From Chloroflexota bacterium (lineage in GTDB: Bacteria; Chloroflexota; Anaerolineae; Anaerolineales; UBA11579), in assembly GCA_013112575.1 (NCBI GenBank), contig JABFGG010000004.1, positions 124,001-188,000 on the forward strand: a DNA stretch of 64,000 nucleotides, written 5' to 3'. Below the pieces are notes generated by a model. It was not told the origin of the DNA. It saw only the letters and a program-made list of their open reading frames with translations, and did not search any database. Shown one piece after another: positions 8,829 through 16,384 of the stretch. A program made the position numbers and the translations under genes. Within the stretch, counting starts at the first letter, position 1. Each line of letters starts with the position of its first letter.

Positions 8829-8885
8829 ATTCTTATATAATGTTAGTTGAATTTCTTGTTGGGTATTATCTGGAAACTATTCGAA

Positions 8886-9512
8886 ATGACGCCTGCACAT
8901 CTACCAAAAGATATATTAGAACTTTATGATGTCTATGATCACCGACACGCATCGGCAATTTTGGCCTTTGATTTCCCTGTTCTATATGATGAAATTTGTG
9001 AGGTCTTGAGGCATTTTCGACTTACGGATGAAATGATAAAGGCTCCAGGAGGAAATGAGAGCGAGATTCCAAAGAAGTTTTCTGAAATTCTAAGGCCATT
9101 AGGTTGGGTTGAGAGAACTCTAAATGCAAGAGTTCAAATTGATGAGTCAGATGAATATGTCAGGCCAGAAACACATAAGATAGATTATTTGAAAGGAAGA
9201 ATTGCATTTGATGTAGAGTGGAATAGCAAAGATCAAACCTTCGATAGGGATCTATTTGCTTTCAGCTCATTTTTTGAATATCAAAAAATCAGTATTGGGA
9301 TCTTGGTTACTCGCTCAACATCCCTTCATGGTTACTTCGCTACTCTAGGTAATTACGTTGATAAGCATGGGGTAGAAAGGCCAATTAAAAGCAAATATGG
9401 AGCAAGCACTACTCACATGGATAAATTGATTCCAAGGTTAAAAGGGGGACGAAGTGGCGGGTGTCCAGTACTGGCTCTTGGAATAAAACAGGAACTAATC
9501 GAAAATGGTTAG
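8886..9512 (+). CDS. BglII/BstYI-like type II restriction endonuclease
   Basis: 208 residues from ATG 8886 (a TTG 39 bases earlier is in frame but has no ribosome site). The core FDVEWNSKDQTFDRDL near residues 106-121 resembles the active-site region of the BglII/BstYI family of PD-(D/E)xK nucleases, with an acidic residue, then E-x-N where BglII has E-x-Q. It is followed by a helix of the type AFSSFFEYQKISIGILVTRS. These enzymes cut GATC-centred sites; BglII recognises AGATCT and BstYI RGATCY. Specificity here is only inferred. The gene converges on the methyltransferase gene with 3 bases between stops, the typical close pairing of a type II system. Confidence 0.75.
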   Translation: MTPAHLPKDILELYDVYDHRHASAILAFDFPVLYDEICEVLRHFRLTDEMIKAPGGNESEIPKKFSEILRPLGWVERTLNARVQIDESDEYVRPETHKIDYLKGRIAFDVEWNSKDQTFDRDLFAFSSFFEYQKISIGILVTRSTSLHGYFATLGNYVDKHGVERPIKSKYGASTTHMDKLIPRLKGGRSGGCPVLALGIKQELIENG

Positions 9513-9515
9513 GGA

Positions 9516-10133
9516 CTAGCGAGAGCTATTTTTATACGTTTCCCAAGTAATATCATATTCATCAGCTTGATTGCCCCAGGTAGTCCAGTTATCTTTTGTG
9601 CCTCTTGCAAAAAGCTCCAAGTATGGACCTAAGCTACAACTTTCAATGATTTCATAAAGCTCATCAGGTTTTCTTGAATGTTCCCTTTTTCTTGATGGAA
9701 TAATGTTCACTTGACTTCGACCTGGCTGCAGTGTTCTCAGCTTACCTTTAATACCGAACAACACAATTTCAGTAACATTTCTAAAGTAGAAACCAACACC
9801 TCTGCCATCAGGCCCGCCGTCCTTTCTTATCTTGTACCAGATTAGATTTGTCTTGTATGTAAAACCCCAACTCTTCATTACTTCTAATCCTTCAGCGATC
9901 AAAGCGTTTGGTACCCACAAATATAGATGGCTTTGTTCAGCTGCAACTTCCGAAACTGGAATACTCTTTATTTCATCAAGCGTCAATGTTGGATACCTTC
10001 TTAGACGCTTATGCTCTGGTGCAATTTTCCCACTACTGTTGTTGAATCGCCAAGGTGGATCAGCAAGGATTGTTCCATACTCGCCTTGTAGCTCATTCCG
10101 AAAATCGTTGGCAACATCAAAAGTTTTTGTCAT
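9516..10133 (-). CDS. MT-A70 family adenine-N6 DNA methyltransferase
   Basis: 205 residues. The catalytic D-P-P-W motif is in ILADPPWRF near residue 27, with an MT-A70-type layout: LYLWVPNALIAEGL, then TYKTNLIWYK and EIVLFGIKG, and a C-terminal KPDELYEIIE plus LELFARG segment supplying the S-adenosylmethionine site. It should methylate adenine in the site cut by the convergent BglII-like nuclease. Prokaryotic MT-A70 enzymes are common phage- and element-borne methylases. The start ATG at 10133 lies 22 bases after the integrase stop. Confidence 0.88.
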   Translation of the reverse strand: MTKTFDVANDFRNELQGEYGTILADPPWRFNNSSGKIAPEHKRLRRYPTLTLDEIKSIPVSEVAAEQSHLYLWVPNALIAEGLEVMKSWGFTYKTNLIWYKIRKDGGPDGRGVGFYFRNVTEIVLFGIKGKLRTLQPGRSQVNIIPSRKREHSRKPDELYEIIESCSLGPYLELFARGTKDNWTTWGNQADEYDITWETYKNSSR

Positions 10134-10155
10134 GTCTTTCTCTCACTCTCAATAC

Positions 10156-11262
10156 CTATTGTAGCGTATCGTTTGGTTTATTAGATGAATTCGATTTTTC
10201 CATCCAGTTTCTAAACGCAACAAATTCACTATATAGCTTTTGATCTTCTGTCGATATGCCCTCATTGTTATTTGTTAATTCCATGATTGCTTTACGCACA
10301 TCATCATGTGCTAACTGGCCATAGAGGCGGTCTGTAATCTCCATGCTCTCATGCATCATGTTTTGAGAGAAAGCCTTGAACTCCTTTATTGTCTTGACGT
10401 GTTTTATCCCATATATCGCATGACCATTGCGTAGCTTATGGGGCGACTTGTAAGAAATCCCTATTCTCGAGCAAAACCTTTTCAAGCCTCTAGCAAAACT
10501 TTGCCGCCGAGAGTCTACGTCGCCAATATTGTCCCGGGTTGACCACTCCATGCCGTCAGTACTTAGATTTGGATACCACAAGCCAGATGGCCCCAGTTCC
10601 CCAATGACTACTTCGTGCCATTCCCTCACGACCATTAGCAGGTCATCAATGGGCAATAGAAAAGTTATTGCGGCTTTGGTATTTTTCGTCTGTACTCCCT
10701 CGGCAGGTAATTGATGAACCTCTAAGTTTTCAATGTCAACACATTTGATTGGCAAACTAACCAATGCTCCAACTCTTATGCCTGATAAAAAAGTGAGGGC
10801 AGTAGCTGCTCTATCTCGCTTGTCAGTTAGAGATATCGGATTGAAAGAACAAAGCATTCGTACTTCTTCTAAACTGTAATATTCCCGTTGTTGTATCTCT
10901 GAATCAATACTATTTGCCCGGGCAGGTCTAATGGTCTCAATCCAAGTTGGGATTATCTTGCGGTACTTCAGCGGGTGTTGTGTCCTCGCCCAATAGAAAA
11001 ACCTTCGAGCCTCTCCACAAGACCGCTTCATTGTCGCCGTTGATAATCTCTTTTTCTTGCCGTCATTTCTCGAACTTAGCAAATATGATGGGAAGCTATC
11101 CATCCTAGCTAGAATGTTGGCAAAATCTGTATCATCAGCCCATTCCAACAAATGACGCAAATGGCCCCACTTGCGCTTTGCAGTCTTAGGACTACACTGC
11201 ATTGCATTCTTGCAATACTCGATATACGCCAATACAGCAAAATAGTTACCTCGTTCAATCAT
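10156..11262 (-). CDS. tyrosine recombinase/integrase
   Basis: 368 residues. The catalytic set can be placed: Arg163 in LSGIRVGAL, H275-K-L-R278, His304 in MMHES (a degenerate form of the usual LGH box) and nucleophile Tyr314 in DRLYGQL. A SAM-like core-binding domain occupies about residues 1-120. It should catalyse integration and excision at the 45-bp tRNA-Pro repeat. The stretch AFSQNMMHESMEITD is almost identical to the integrase remnant at 16385-16507. The start overlaps the end of the HTH/zinc-ribbon gene by 8 bases, so the two are probably co-expressed. Confidence 0.92.
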   Translation of the reverse strand: MIERGNYFAVLAYIEYCKNAMQCSPKTAKRKWGHLRHLLEWADDTDFANILARMDSFPSYLLSSRNDGKKKRLSTATMKRSCGEARRFFYWARTQHPLKYRKIIPTWIETIRPARANSIDSEIQQREYYSLEEVRMLCSFNPISLTDKRDRAATALTFLSGIRVGALVSLPIKCVDIENLEVHQLPAEGVQTKNTKAAITFLLPIDDLLMVVREWHEVVIGELGPSGLWYPNLSTDGMEWSTRDNIGDVDSRRQSFARGLKRFCSRIGISYKSPHKLRNGHAIYGIKHVKTIKEFKAFSQNMMHESMEITDRLYGQLAHDDVRKAIMELTNNNEGISTEDQKLYSEFVAFRNWMEKSNSSNKPNDTLQ

Positions 11263-11674
11263 GCTTTGCTCTTTGCGCTCGATTTACTGTGGTGCCGCAA
11301 ATGGTGCATTTGCTCTGAAGCAACTCAAGATATAGATTTACTCTTTTTGAAACCGGGTCGATAATTTTTACTGGCTGATTACACTTCAAGCACCATGCTT
11401 CATCACCCCCCATGTGGTATGTCTTACGCTTCTTCCTTATCGCAAGGATCTCTTTTGCCCAAGCCCTGAAAGCACTTCCGACGATCCAGATATGACCTGT
11501 GCTATCTCTTTCATATGGGCAACCTGCTGGCATATAAGACCTATAAACGGTATCTACATGCACCCCAATAATTTCTGCTAGCTCAGAAGGTCGATACTTC
11601 ATTTCCAGCAAGCGGCTTAGCCGGATAACTTGAGCTCGAGATAACCTGATTTCAGGCCGTACTTCACGCATCAT
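11255..11674 (-). CDS. HTH plus zinc-ribbon protein linked to the integrase
   Basis: 139 residues. Residues 20-60 resemble a helix-turn-helix (MKYRPSELAEIIGVHVDTVYRSY), followed by a stretch typical of excisionase-like winged helices and a C-terminal pair of C-x-x-C knuckles (CLKC and CTIC) that should bind one zinc. Overlaps the integrase by 8 bases and lies 2 bases from the rep gene. Likely a DNA-binding accessory of recombination or a regulator; this is inferred from context. Confidence 0.6.
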   Translation of the reverse strand: MMREVRPEIRLSRAQVIRLSRLLEMKYRPSELAEIIGVHVDTVYRSYMPAGCPYERDSTGHIWIVGSAFRAWAKEILAIRKKRKTYHMGGDEAWCLKCNQPVKIIDPVSKRVNLYLELLQSKCTICGTTVNRAQRAKHD

Positions 11675-11676
11675 TG

Positions 11677-12642
11677 CTACATCGCAAGCTGGCTTTGTTG
11701 CATCCTGAAAGGAGGCTCGGGCTTTATGTTTTCAAGCAAATGTTTGTATCTATCCCCCCTCTTGTGCCGCCCATAAGCCACATACGACTCTAATACTCTT
11801 AGTCCCACTGTATCCATTAGCACGCTCAGTGCCGGAGCAACCTGAGTAACCATCCACCGTTGTAGACGGACAAGCTCAATATCAGCAGCGTCTGAAACTT
11901 TGAGATTAGCCCTTACTATTCCTGTTACCAATTCCTCCCACCAAGGAGCTAAGTTCTCTTTTTCATCATTCTCAAAAACATCTATGTAATCTCGAAGGTG
12001 AGCAATTCCCAACTCACTCCATTTCTGAGGTAATTCAACAAGAAGCAACCGAGCGATTTGATCTGCTCTCTCTTGACGTATCTCTAATTCAACACGGGTG
12101 AAACCTCGCTTATCATAAACTCTTATCGACCTAGTAGAAGTCCGTGAACCCAAATAGATGGTTGTTGTTCCTAGAGAACCATCTTCTTTTTCAGTCATTG
12201 GAGATTGCTCAACTCGGGTCGTTTCCCTCTTTGCCAAAGTGCGGATATAGTCATTCTCCACTGCCTCTAGAAAGTCTTGGGGAGTGAAATTTACACCATC
12301 CCAGGCCAAATCCAATCTTGTCACCCTGAACCGATGATTTTCCGGTTCTTCTTGTTCAGCCAAATATTGCATCATCCGTGACATTTGTTCAGGTGGAATA
12401 GCATCACAAGCAGATGCCGGCAATTCAATATGAAAGTGATTGCCCTCATTGGCTGGCTGAGTGTATAGCTTGGCACCTGCGAGAGACTTACCAATAGATT
12501 TATAGCCACGGCCACCGAAGCCCATCGGGACAGGGTCACCCAAATAATCAGATAGCCACTCTTGCCATAGTTCTAGGGCATAAGAGGGCAAACCCCATCC
12601 TGTGATCGCAAGCCAATCTATCTTGAAAGTAATCTCAGTCAT
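11677..12642 (-). CDS. Rep_trans-type rolling-circle replication initiator
   Basis: 321 residues resembling the replication-initiation factors of small plasmids and integrative elements (Rep_trans/phage CTX RstA-like family). Visible pieces: DWLAITGWGLPSY at the N-terminus, GRGYKSIGKSLAGAKLY near 45, HIELPASACDAI near 72, RVTRLDLAWDGVNF near 105 carrying the conserved R-x-D-x-A/x-D pattern, and TIYLGSRTSTRSIRVYDK near 158, whose YDK is family-typical. It would nick a double-strand origin. Two large hairpins lie just upstream (12921-12969 and 13239-13323). The start overlaps the end of the next gene by 8 bases. Confidence 0.8.
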   Translation of the reverse strand: MTEITFKIDWLAITGWGLPSYALELWQEWLSDYLGDPVPMGFGGRGYKSIGKSLAGAKLYTQPANEGNHFHIELPASACDAIPPEQMSRMMQYLAEQEEPENHRFRVTRLDLAWDGVNFTPQDFLEAVENDYIRTLAKRETTRVEQSPMTEKEDGSLGTTTIYLGSRTSTRSIRVYDKRGFTRVELEIRQERADQIARLLLVELPQKWSELGIAHLRDYIDVFENDEKENLAPWWEELVTGIVRANLKVSDAADIELVRLQRWMVTQVAPALSVLMDTVGLRVLESYVAYGRHKRGDRYKHLLENIKPEPPFRMQQSQLAM

Positions 12643-12844
12643 GTTCTACTCCAATAATGTCATGATGAAAAATTGTGATCCCATCACTCAAATCTCGGAT
12701 ACGGGATTTTGCGTCTACAAATGATTGCAAGGTTTGATCATCCCCTTCGAAGGTGTCCAGAATGTTCCCCTCAACATCACAGATGAACACGATTCCAGAG
12801 AAGTAATAAACCCAATGTCCGAGATATGCGTAATGCTTTATCAA
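12635..12844 (-). CDS. small hypothetical protein of the element
   Basis: 69 residues, acidic, with aromatic-rich N-terminus (HYAYLGHWVYYFSG). Overlaps the rep start by 8 bases, so it is likely co-translated with the initiator and may regulate it. No family recognised. Confidence 0.5.
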   Translation of the reverse strand: MIKHYAYLGHWVYYFSGIVFICDVEGNILDTFEGDDQTLQSFVDAKSRIRDLSDGITIFHHDIIGVEHD

Positions 12845-12920
12845 ACTAATGTCCTGTTATGGTTTGTATAACTCCACCCCCCTGTCAGTACCGGGGGGTC
12901 ATTTTCGTTGAAGCCAAAGG

Positions 12921-12969
12921 GGCCCAGCGCCGCCTTCCAGGCTACGCCTTGGAAGCCTTCGCTTGGGCC
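12921..12969. repeat. nested hairpin upstream of rep
   Basis: Outer arms GGCCCAGCG (12921-12929) and CGCTTGGGCC (12960-12969) pair with one bulge; inner arms CTTCC..GGC and GCC..GGAAG (12934-12955) close on a TAC loop. GC-rich in an AT-rich element and non-coding. A candidate single- or double-strand origin for the Rep protein, or an element-borne palindrome. Confidence 0.55.
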
Positions 12970-12978
12970 ACCCATTGG

Positions 12979-13197
12979 CTATTCAATCGCTTTAGATAAA
13001 CAAGCCTCGGCCTCTTTGGCCAGAGCATTCATGATTGTAGCTTTGTCTAATAAACTTTTTGGGACTGCAATAGCGTACATTTCACCATCGATAAACATTC
13101 CGGCAATATCGAAGTAATCATCCGGTGTCCCATTCTCCCCAATTGACACAATAGCTTTACGTCTTTTTAAATTTTTGCTGAGCTCAATTTTCTTCAT
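12979..13197 (-). CDS. small hypothetical protein of the element
   Basis: 72 residues starting at ATG 13197 (a longer reading of the frame crosses the next hairpin and is unlikely). Basic N-terminus, then strands resembling GENGTPDDYFDIAGMFIDGEMYAI and a helical C-terminus. It and the 13347-13568 product share a size and a beta-beta-helix look. Function unknown. Confidence 0.45.
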   Translation of the reverse strand: MKKIELSKNLKRRKAIVSIGENGTPDDYFDIAGMFIDGEMYAIAVPKSLLDKATIMNALAKEAEACLSKAIE

Positions 13198-13238
13198 AAT
13201 GACCGCCCAGTCTAGGTATTCATCGCCTCTAGCAGGCT

Positions 13239-13323
13239 CCCACAAGCCACAGCCCTGTCAAGGATGCAAAGCATCCTTCGGACTCGCTACGCTCGCCCTT
13301 GACAGTTCTGCCTTGCTTGTGGG
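13239..13323. repeat. large nested inverted repeat
   Basis: Three nested arms can be paired: CCCACAAG (13239-13246) with CTTGTGGG (13316-13323), CTGTCAAGG (13255-13263) with CCTTGACAG (13297-13305), and inside them a GATGC-AAA-GCATC hairpin. Such multi-branched non-coding structures are typical of single-strand origins in rolling-circle replicons. It separates two small genes. Confidence 0.6.
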
Positions 13324-13346
13324 GTAACACCTGCGGCGATGAAAAA

Positions 13347-13568
13347 CTATACTGGTACTATCTCCTTTCGTGCTTTGATTATTTGACTCAAGGCACTTTG
13401 AGCCAAACGAAATGCTTTATCTTCCGAATTGGAAGGTTGACAGTCAAGAATTTTCATTCCCGATTTAGCAAAAATGGTTATCCAAAAAATGCCATTGTCG
13501 CTATCGAATTGCCTTTGAAAAAAGTAGTTATTTCCAATCATTTTTGTTTTCTTTCGATATACAGACAT
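13347..13568 (-). CDS. small hypothetical protein of the element
   Basis: 73 residues beginning MSVYRKKTKMIGNNYFF; a strand-rich first half and a helical, basic C-terminus ending KARKEIVPV. An AAGGAG-type ribosome site sits just before ATG 13568. No family recognised. Confidence 0.5.
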   Translation of the reverse strand: MSVYRKKTKMIGNNYFFQRQFDSDNGIFWITIFAKSGMKILDCQPSNSEDKAFRLAQSALSQIIKARKEIVPV

Positions 13569-13579
13569 GAAAGTTCTCC

Positions 13580-13909
13580 TTACTGATTGACTACAAGCGA
13601 TTGCGAAATAATTTCAGATACTTTTGTTTGCCGTTCTTCAATAGGTATCCCTCCTAAACTTTCTCCAACATACTCAGATATGGCTTGCTGTAACTTTGCA
13701 TCCATTAGTAAGTTTTTTAGCCCTGCTTTTTCTACCCTCTCAAACCAGCGGTAATATGTTCTTGGAGAAATCATTGACCCGGATAACAATGTTTCATTTC
13801 CCTCTTGAGCAATGTAAATGATGAAGCCCAGTAATTTGAAAGCTAAACTGTAATCATCCTTAGTTACAGCGGCTAGTTGATCAATAATCTCTCGTATGTT
13901 TATATCCAT
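13580..13909 (-). CDS. hypothetical DNA-binding-like protein of the element
   Basis: 109 residues, helical. The middle part (SGSMISPRTYYRWFERVEKAGLKNLL) reads like the recognition part of a helix-turn-helix or winged helix, which would suit a partner of the divergent Xre regulator. First gene of the leftward operon; its start lies 115 bases from that regulator. Not assigned to a family. Confidence 0.5.
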   Translation of the reverse strand: MDINIREIIDQLAAVTKDDYSLAFKLLGFIIYIAQEGNETLLSGSMISPRTYYRWFERVEKAGLKNLLMDAKLQQAISEYVGESLGGIPIEERQTKVSEIISQSLVVNQ

Positions 13910-13948
13910 ATTGCTTTTTATCCTTATTACCTGTATGATTATCAGGAA

Positions 13949-14007
13949 TTGAACTAAATCAAAGCCGTGCCATAATCGTACAAAAATAGTACCTTATGGG
14001 TACGGCT
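13949..14007 (+). promoter_or_regulatory. promoter and operator candidates of the element's Xre gene
   Basis: A -35-like TTGAAC (13949-13954) and -10-like CATAAT (13971-13976) are 16 bases apart. Immediately downstream a palindrome GTACC-5-GGTAC lies at 13989-14003, nested in longer arms AGCCGTGCC (13963-13971) and GGTACGGCT (13999-14007). Position between two divergent genes suits autoregulation by the Xre protein and control of the leftward operon. Confidence 0.5.
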
Positions 14008-14024
14008 TTGTCAAGTGTACACTT

Positions 14025-14453
14025 ATGCTAAAACCCGATAAATGGCAAATAATACTGAATGAGGTTTTCGGGCCACAAACCGAGCTGCCCAATAAATTTA
14101 CTATTGGAATGGGAAAATTTATTCGGGAAAGCCGCGAAGAATTAGGTTGGAGCCAAACTGAGTTAGCTGCTAGAGTAGATATGAGAAGAGCAACTCTATC
14201 AAATATTGAAAACGGAAAATCTGAACCTTCAGCAACTCAGATTTTCTATCTATCAGTAGAATTAAATAAACCCATAACATCTTTCTTTCCAAAGTTTGCG
14301 CGAGACCACTTGCCAAAAGAAGAACTAGATTTATTAACTTTAGAACTGATACAAAACTTTTTGAATGTTAATGATGAAAGCCTACAGCGCGTAGCAATTA
14401 ATCAAGTGAAAGCACTTTCTGAATGGGACACAAAACCAAAAAGAAGAAGTTAG
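14025..14453 (+). CDS. Xre-family helix-turn-helix regulator
   Basis: 142 residues. Residues 30-85 form a canonical Cro/C1-type HTH: IRESREELGWSQTELAARV, then RRATLSNIENGKSEPS. The C-terminal half is helical and acidic with no peptidase motif. Divergent from the leftward operon and preceded by palindromic sites, so it is probably the element's repressor. Its last 31 bases overlap the start of the next gene. Confidence 0.88.
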   Translation: MLKPDKWQIILNEVFGPQTELPNKFTIGMGKFIRESREELGWSQTELAARVDMRRATLSNIENGKSEPSATQIFYLSVELNKPITSFFPKFARDHLPKEELDLLTLELIQNFLNVNDESLQRVAINQVKALSEWDTKPKRRS

Positions 14454-14674
14454 AAGAGAACTTCAAGAGATTCCAGGAATATCAATATAGGGGAATGTAC
14501 TTGCAAAAAGTAGAAATTCTGAAAACTGAGCAATTCTTTCACATCGTAAAAGATAAAGACAAGAACGAAATCTGGTCGACCTACCCTGAATATTCTGCGA
14601 CCTTATCTGAAAAAATTGCCAAAGAGTTCGTGAAATTGCAAAGGAGTGCGATATGGGAAGAATCCAAGAGATAG
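14423..14674 (+). CDS. small basic hypothetical protein
   Basis: 83 residues, lysine-rich N-terminus (KTKKKKLEENF), then a strand-rich part. Overlaps the Xre gene by 31 bases and the following gene by 22 bases in different frames, consistent with a compact three-gene transcript. Function unknown; a partner of the regulator or toxin-antitoxin-like role cannot be excluded. Confidence 0.5.
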   Translation: MGHKTKKKKLEENFKRFQEYQYRGMYLQKVEILKTEQFFHIVKDKDKNEIWSTYPEYSATLSEKIAKEFVKLQRSAIWEESKR

Positions 14675-14883
14675 GTCGATTTGTTGCTCAATCTGATAGC
14701 GGCCAAGAATATACAATTGTCCAATATCAAGAATTCATTGATGCTGGAGCACGTGATGATCCAAATGCAGAAGTACCAGGACTAAAAAGTATGAAAACCA
14801 CAACCGGATTGCACGTAAATTACATTGATTCGGATACTTTTAAAATCGTCCCGACTGGTGAGGTCGTTAGAAGAGTCGGATAA
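14653..14883 (+). CDS. small hypothetical protein
   Basis: 76 residues beginning MGRIQEIGRFVAQSDSG, strand-rich, with an AAGGAGTG ribosome site just upstream. It is the last gene before the right attachment site. The pattern resembles small proteins that accompany Xre regulators on mobile elements, but no family is recognised. Confidence 0.5.
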   Translation: MGRIQEIGRFVAQSDSGQEYTIVQYQEFIDAGARDDPNAEVPGLKSMKTTTGLHVNYIDSDTFKIVPTGEVVRRVG

Positions 14884-14945
14884 TTGTGCAACAATTTGGA
14901 ATGAGTATTTGTATCGAATTATAGTAATAAAGGGATTATTTCATT

Positions 14946-14990
<45 letters not shown>

Positions 14991-14996
14991 CACCCT

Positions 14997-15044
14997 AAAA
15001 AAGGCTCTTTTCGCTACATCTAAGTTGTGAAAAGGGTCTTTTTT
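14997..15044 (+). terminator. displaced tRNA-Pro terminator
   Basis: AAAAAAGGCTCTTTTC (14997-15012) can pair with GAAAAGGGTCTTTTTT (15029-15044), ending in a T run. It follows the second att copy at the distance expected for the original terminator of tRNA-Pro before insertion. Confidence 0.6.
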
Positions 15045-15109
15045 GTTTCATATTTATTCTAAATTATTGTATAGTAAATAGAAGTTTGGGTTATCAAAGG
15101 AGTAAAGAA

Positions 15110-15433
15110 ATGTCAGCCGGAATTAGCAAAAAATCAAATAATACGTTAGTAGAATTTGATAATGGACTTTTAGTTGAAGTTGAAAGTGACGATAGATATC
15201 TATCAAATGTCGGTAAATATGCGCAAAGAGCTTCTAGATTAGATGTCCGCCCTATAATTTTTGGAATTCAAGAATCTGTATTAATGGCAATAAATAACAA
15301 TTTAGGAGTCCGTCCGGATAAAATTGAAATTGAATTTGGAGTCGGGGTTGATATAGAAGGAATGACTTACATTTCAAAATCAACCGAAGAATCGACAATA
15401 AAAATTAAACTAACTGTAAATGCGAATAATTAG
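15110..15433 (+). CDS. Trypco1 (trypsin-co-occurring domain 1)-like protein
   Basis: 107 residues from ATG 15110, which has a good AAAGGAG ribosome site. It has the shape of the Trypco1 domain: an N-terminal strand pair (TLVEFDNGLLVEVES), a central helix, and the hallmark C-terminal PDKIEIEFGVGVDIEG stretch followed by KIKLTVN. Trypco1 proteins occur beside trypsin-like proteases and other effectors in predicted bacterial conflict systems; no protease is seen here. It is followed 8 bases later by a membrane pentapeptide-repeat gene, suggesting the two act together. Confidence 0.6.
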   Translation: MSAGISKKSNNTLVEFDNGLLVEVESDDRYLSNVGKYAQRASRLDVRPIIFGIQESVLMAINNNLGVRPDKIEIEFGVGVDIEGMTYISKSTEESTIKIKLTVNANN

Positions 15434-15441
15434 GGGATAAT

Positions 15442-16305
15442 ATGGATTCGAATCGAATCATCAAGTATGCTGGTTGGAGCATTCTATTTATCGGCTTATC
15501 AAGCATTTCTTTCTACTTTTACCCAGACAAATGGTTATTCTCTGACTTTATCTACGCATTTTACGCTAACGTAAGCACAGAGCTAATAAGTATTGGTATA
15601 ACGATTCTTATTATAGATCAGTTATATAAAAATCAAGATGAAAAAGAATTGAAGACTAGGTTAATTTGGGATATGGGAAGTATGGATCAAGCTCATTCCC
15701 TTAGAGCTATTAAAGAATTAAAATTTCGGAATTGGTTATACGATGGAACCCTAGAAAACCAAGATTTCACATTAGCAAATCTTGAAGATGCTGAAGTTGA
15801 GAACGCAAAGCTGAAAGAAGCTAACTTTACTAAAGCTAATTTAGTAAAAGCAAATTTTCAAAACGCTACATTAAACAAATGCAATTTTTCAGAATCCATC
15901 TTGTTTGAATGCCAGTTACAGGAAGCAAAACTACAAAATGCAAAATTAATAAAGTCTCAAATGAGATTAGCTGTTTTATCCAGAGCAGATTTGGGTACAG
16001 CGGATTTATTGGGAGCATACTTAGTCACTGCTGAAATACGGAATGCAAATCTGCAACACGCAACACTTGAGGAAGCAAATTTAGAAGATGCTGACTTAAC
16101 TCATTCTGATTTGTCACATGCTAATCTCATGCGCACCAATCTTAGGGGAGCCAATCTCAATAATACAAATTTATCCAGAGCAAATCTAAACGGAATTAGA
16201 AATTGGGAACAAATAAGAAACATTGAGAATGCAAATATTTCAGGTGTCATTCAACCACCTGAAGGATTCATTGATTGGGCACTTGAAAATGGAGCCACTA
16301 CGTAG
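15442..16305 (+). CDS. membrane-anchored pentapeptide-repeat protein
   Basis: 287 residues. Two membrane segments (about 9-27 and 38-62) with a short loop, a charged linker, then from about residue 105 to 265 a right-handed pentapeptide-repeat region of A(D/N)Lxx type (for example ANFTKANLVKANF, ANLEDADLTHSDLSHANL). That would give a quadrilateral beta-helix facing the cytosol. The N-terminal helices plus repeats match putative effector or scaffold proteins of conflict systems rather than a quinolone-resistance type. Co-transcribed with the Trypco1-like gene. Confidence 0.82.
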   Translation: MDSNRIIKYAGWSILFIGLSSISFYFYPDKWLFSDFIYAFYANVSTELISIGITILIIDQLYKNQDEKELKTRLIWDMGSMDQAHSLRAIKELKFRNWLYDGTLENQDFTLANLEDAEVENAKLKEANFTKANLVKANFQNATLNKCNFSESILFECQLQEAKLQNAKLIKSQMRLAVLSRADLGTADLLGAYLVTAEIRNANLQHATLEEANLEDADLTHSDLSHANLMRTNLRGANLNNTNLSRANLNGIRNWEQIRNIENANISGVIQPPEGFIDWALENGATT

Positions 16306-16384
16306 CCGCCTCAATTAAATAATTTTTACTCTCAAATATCCACTGCTTGAATGCTAAAAACTCCTTAAATAAATCTTCATCGGA

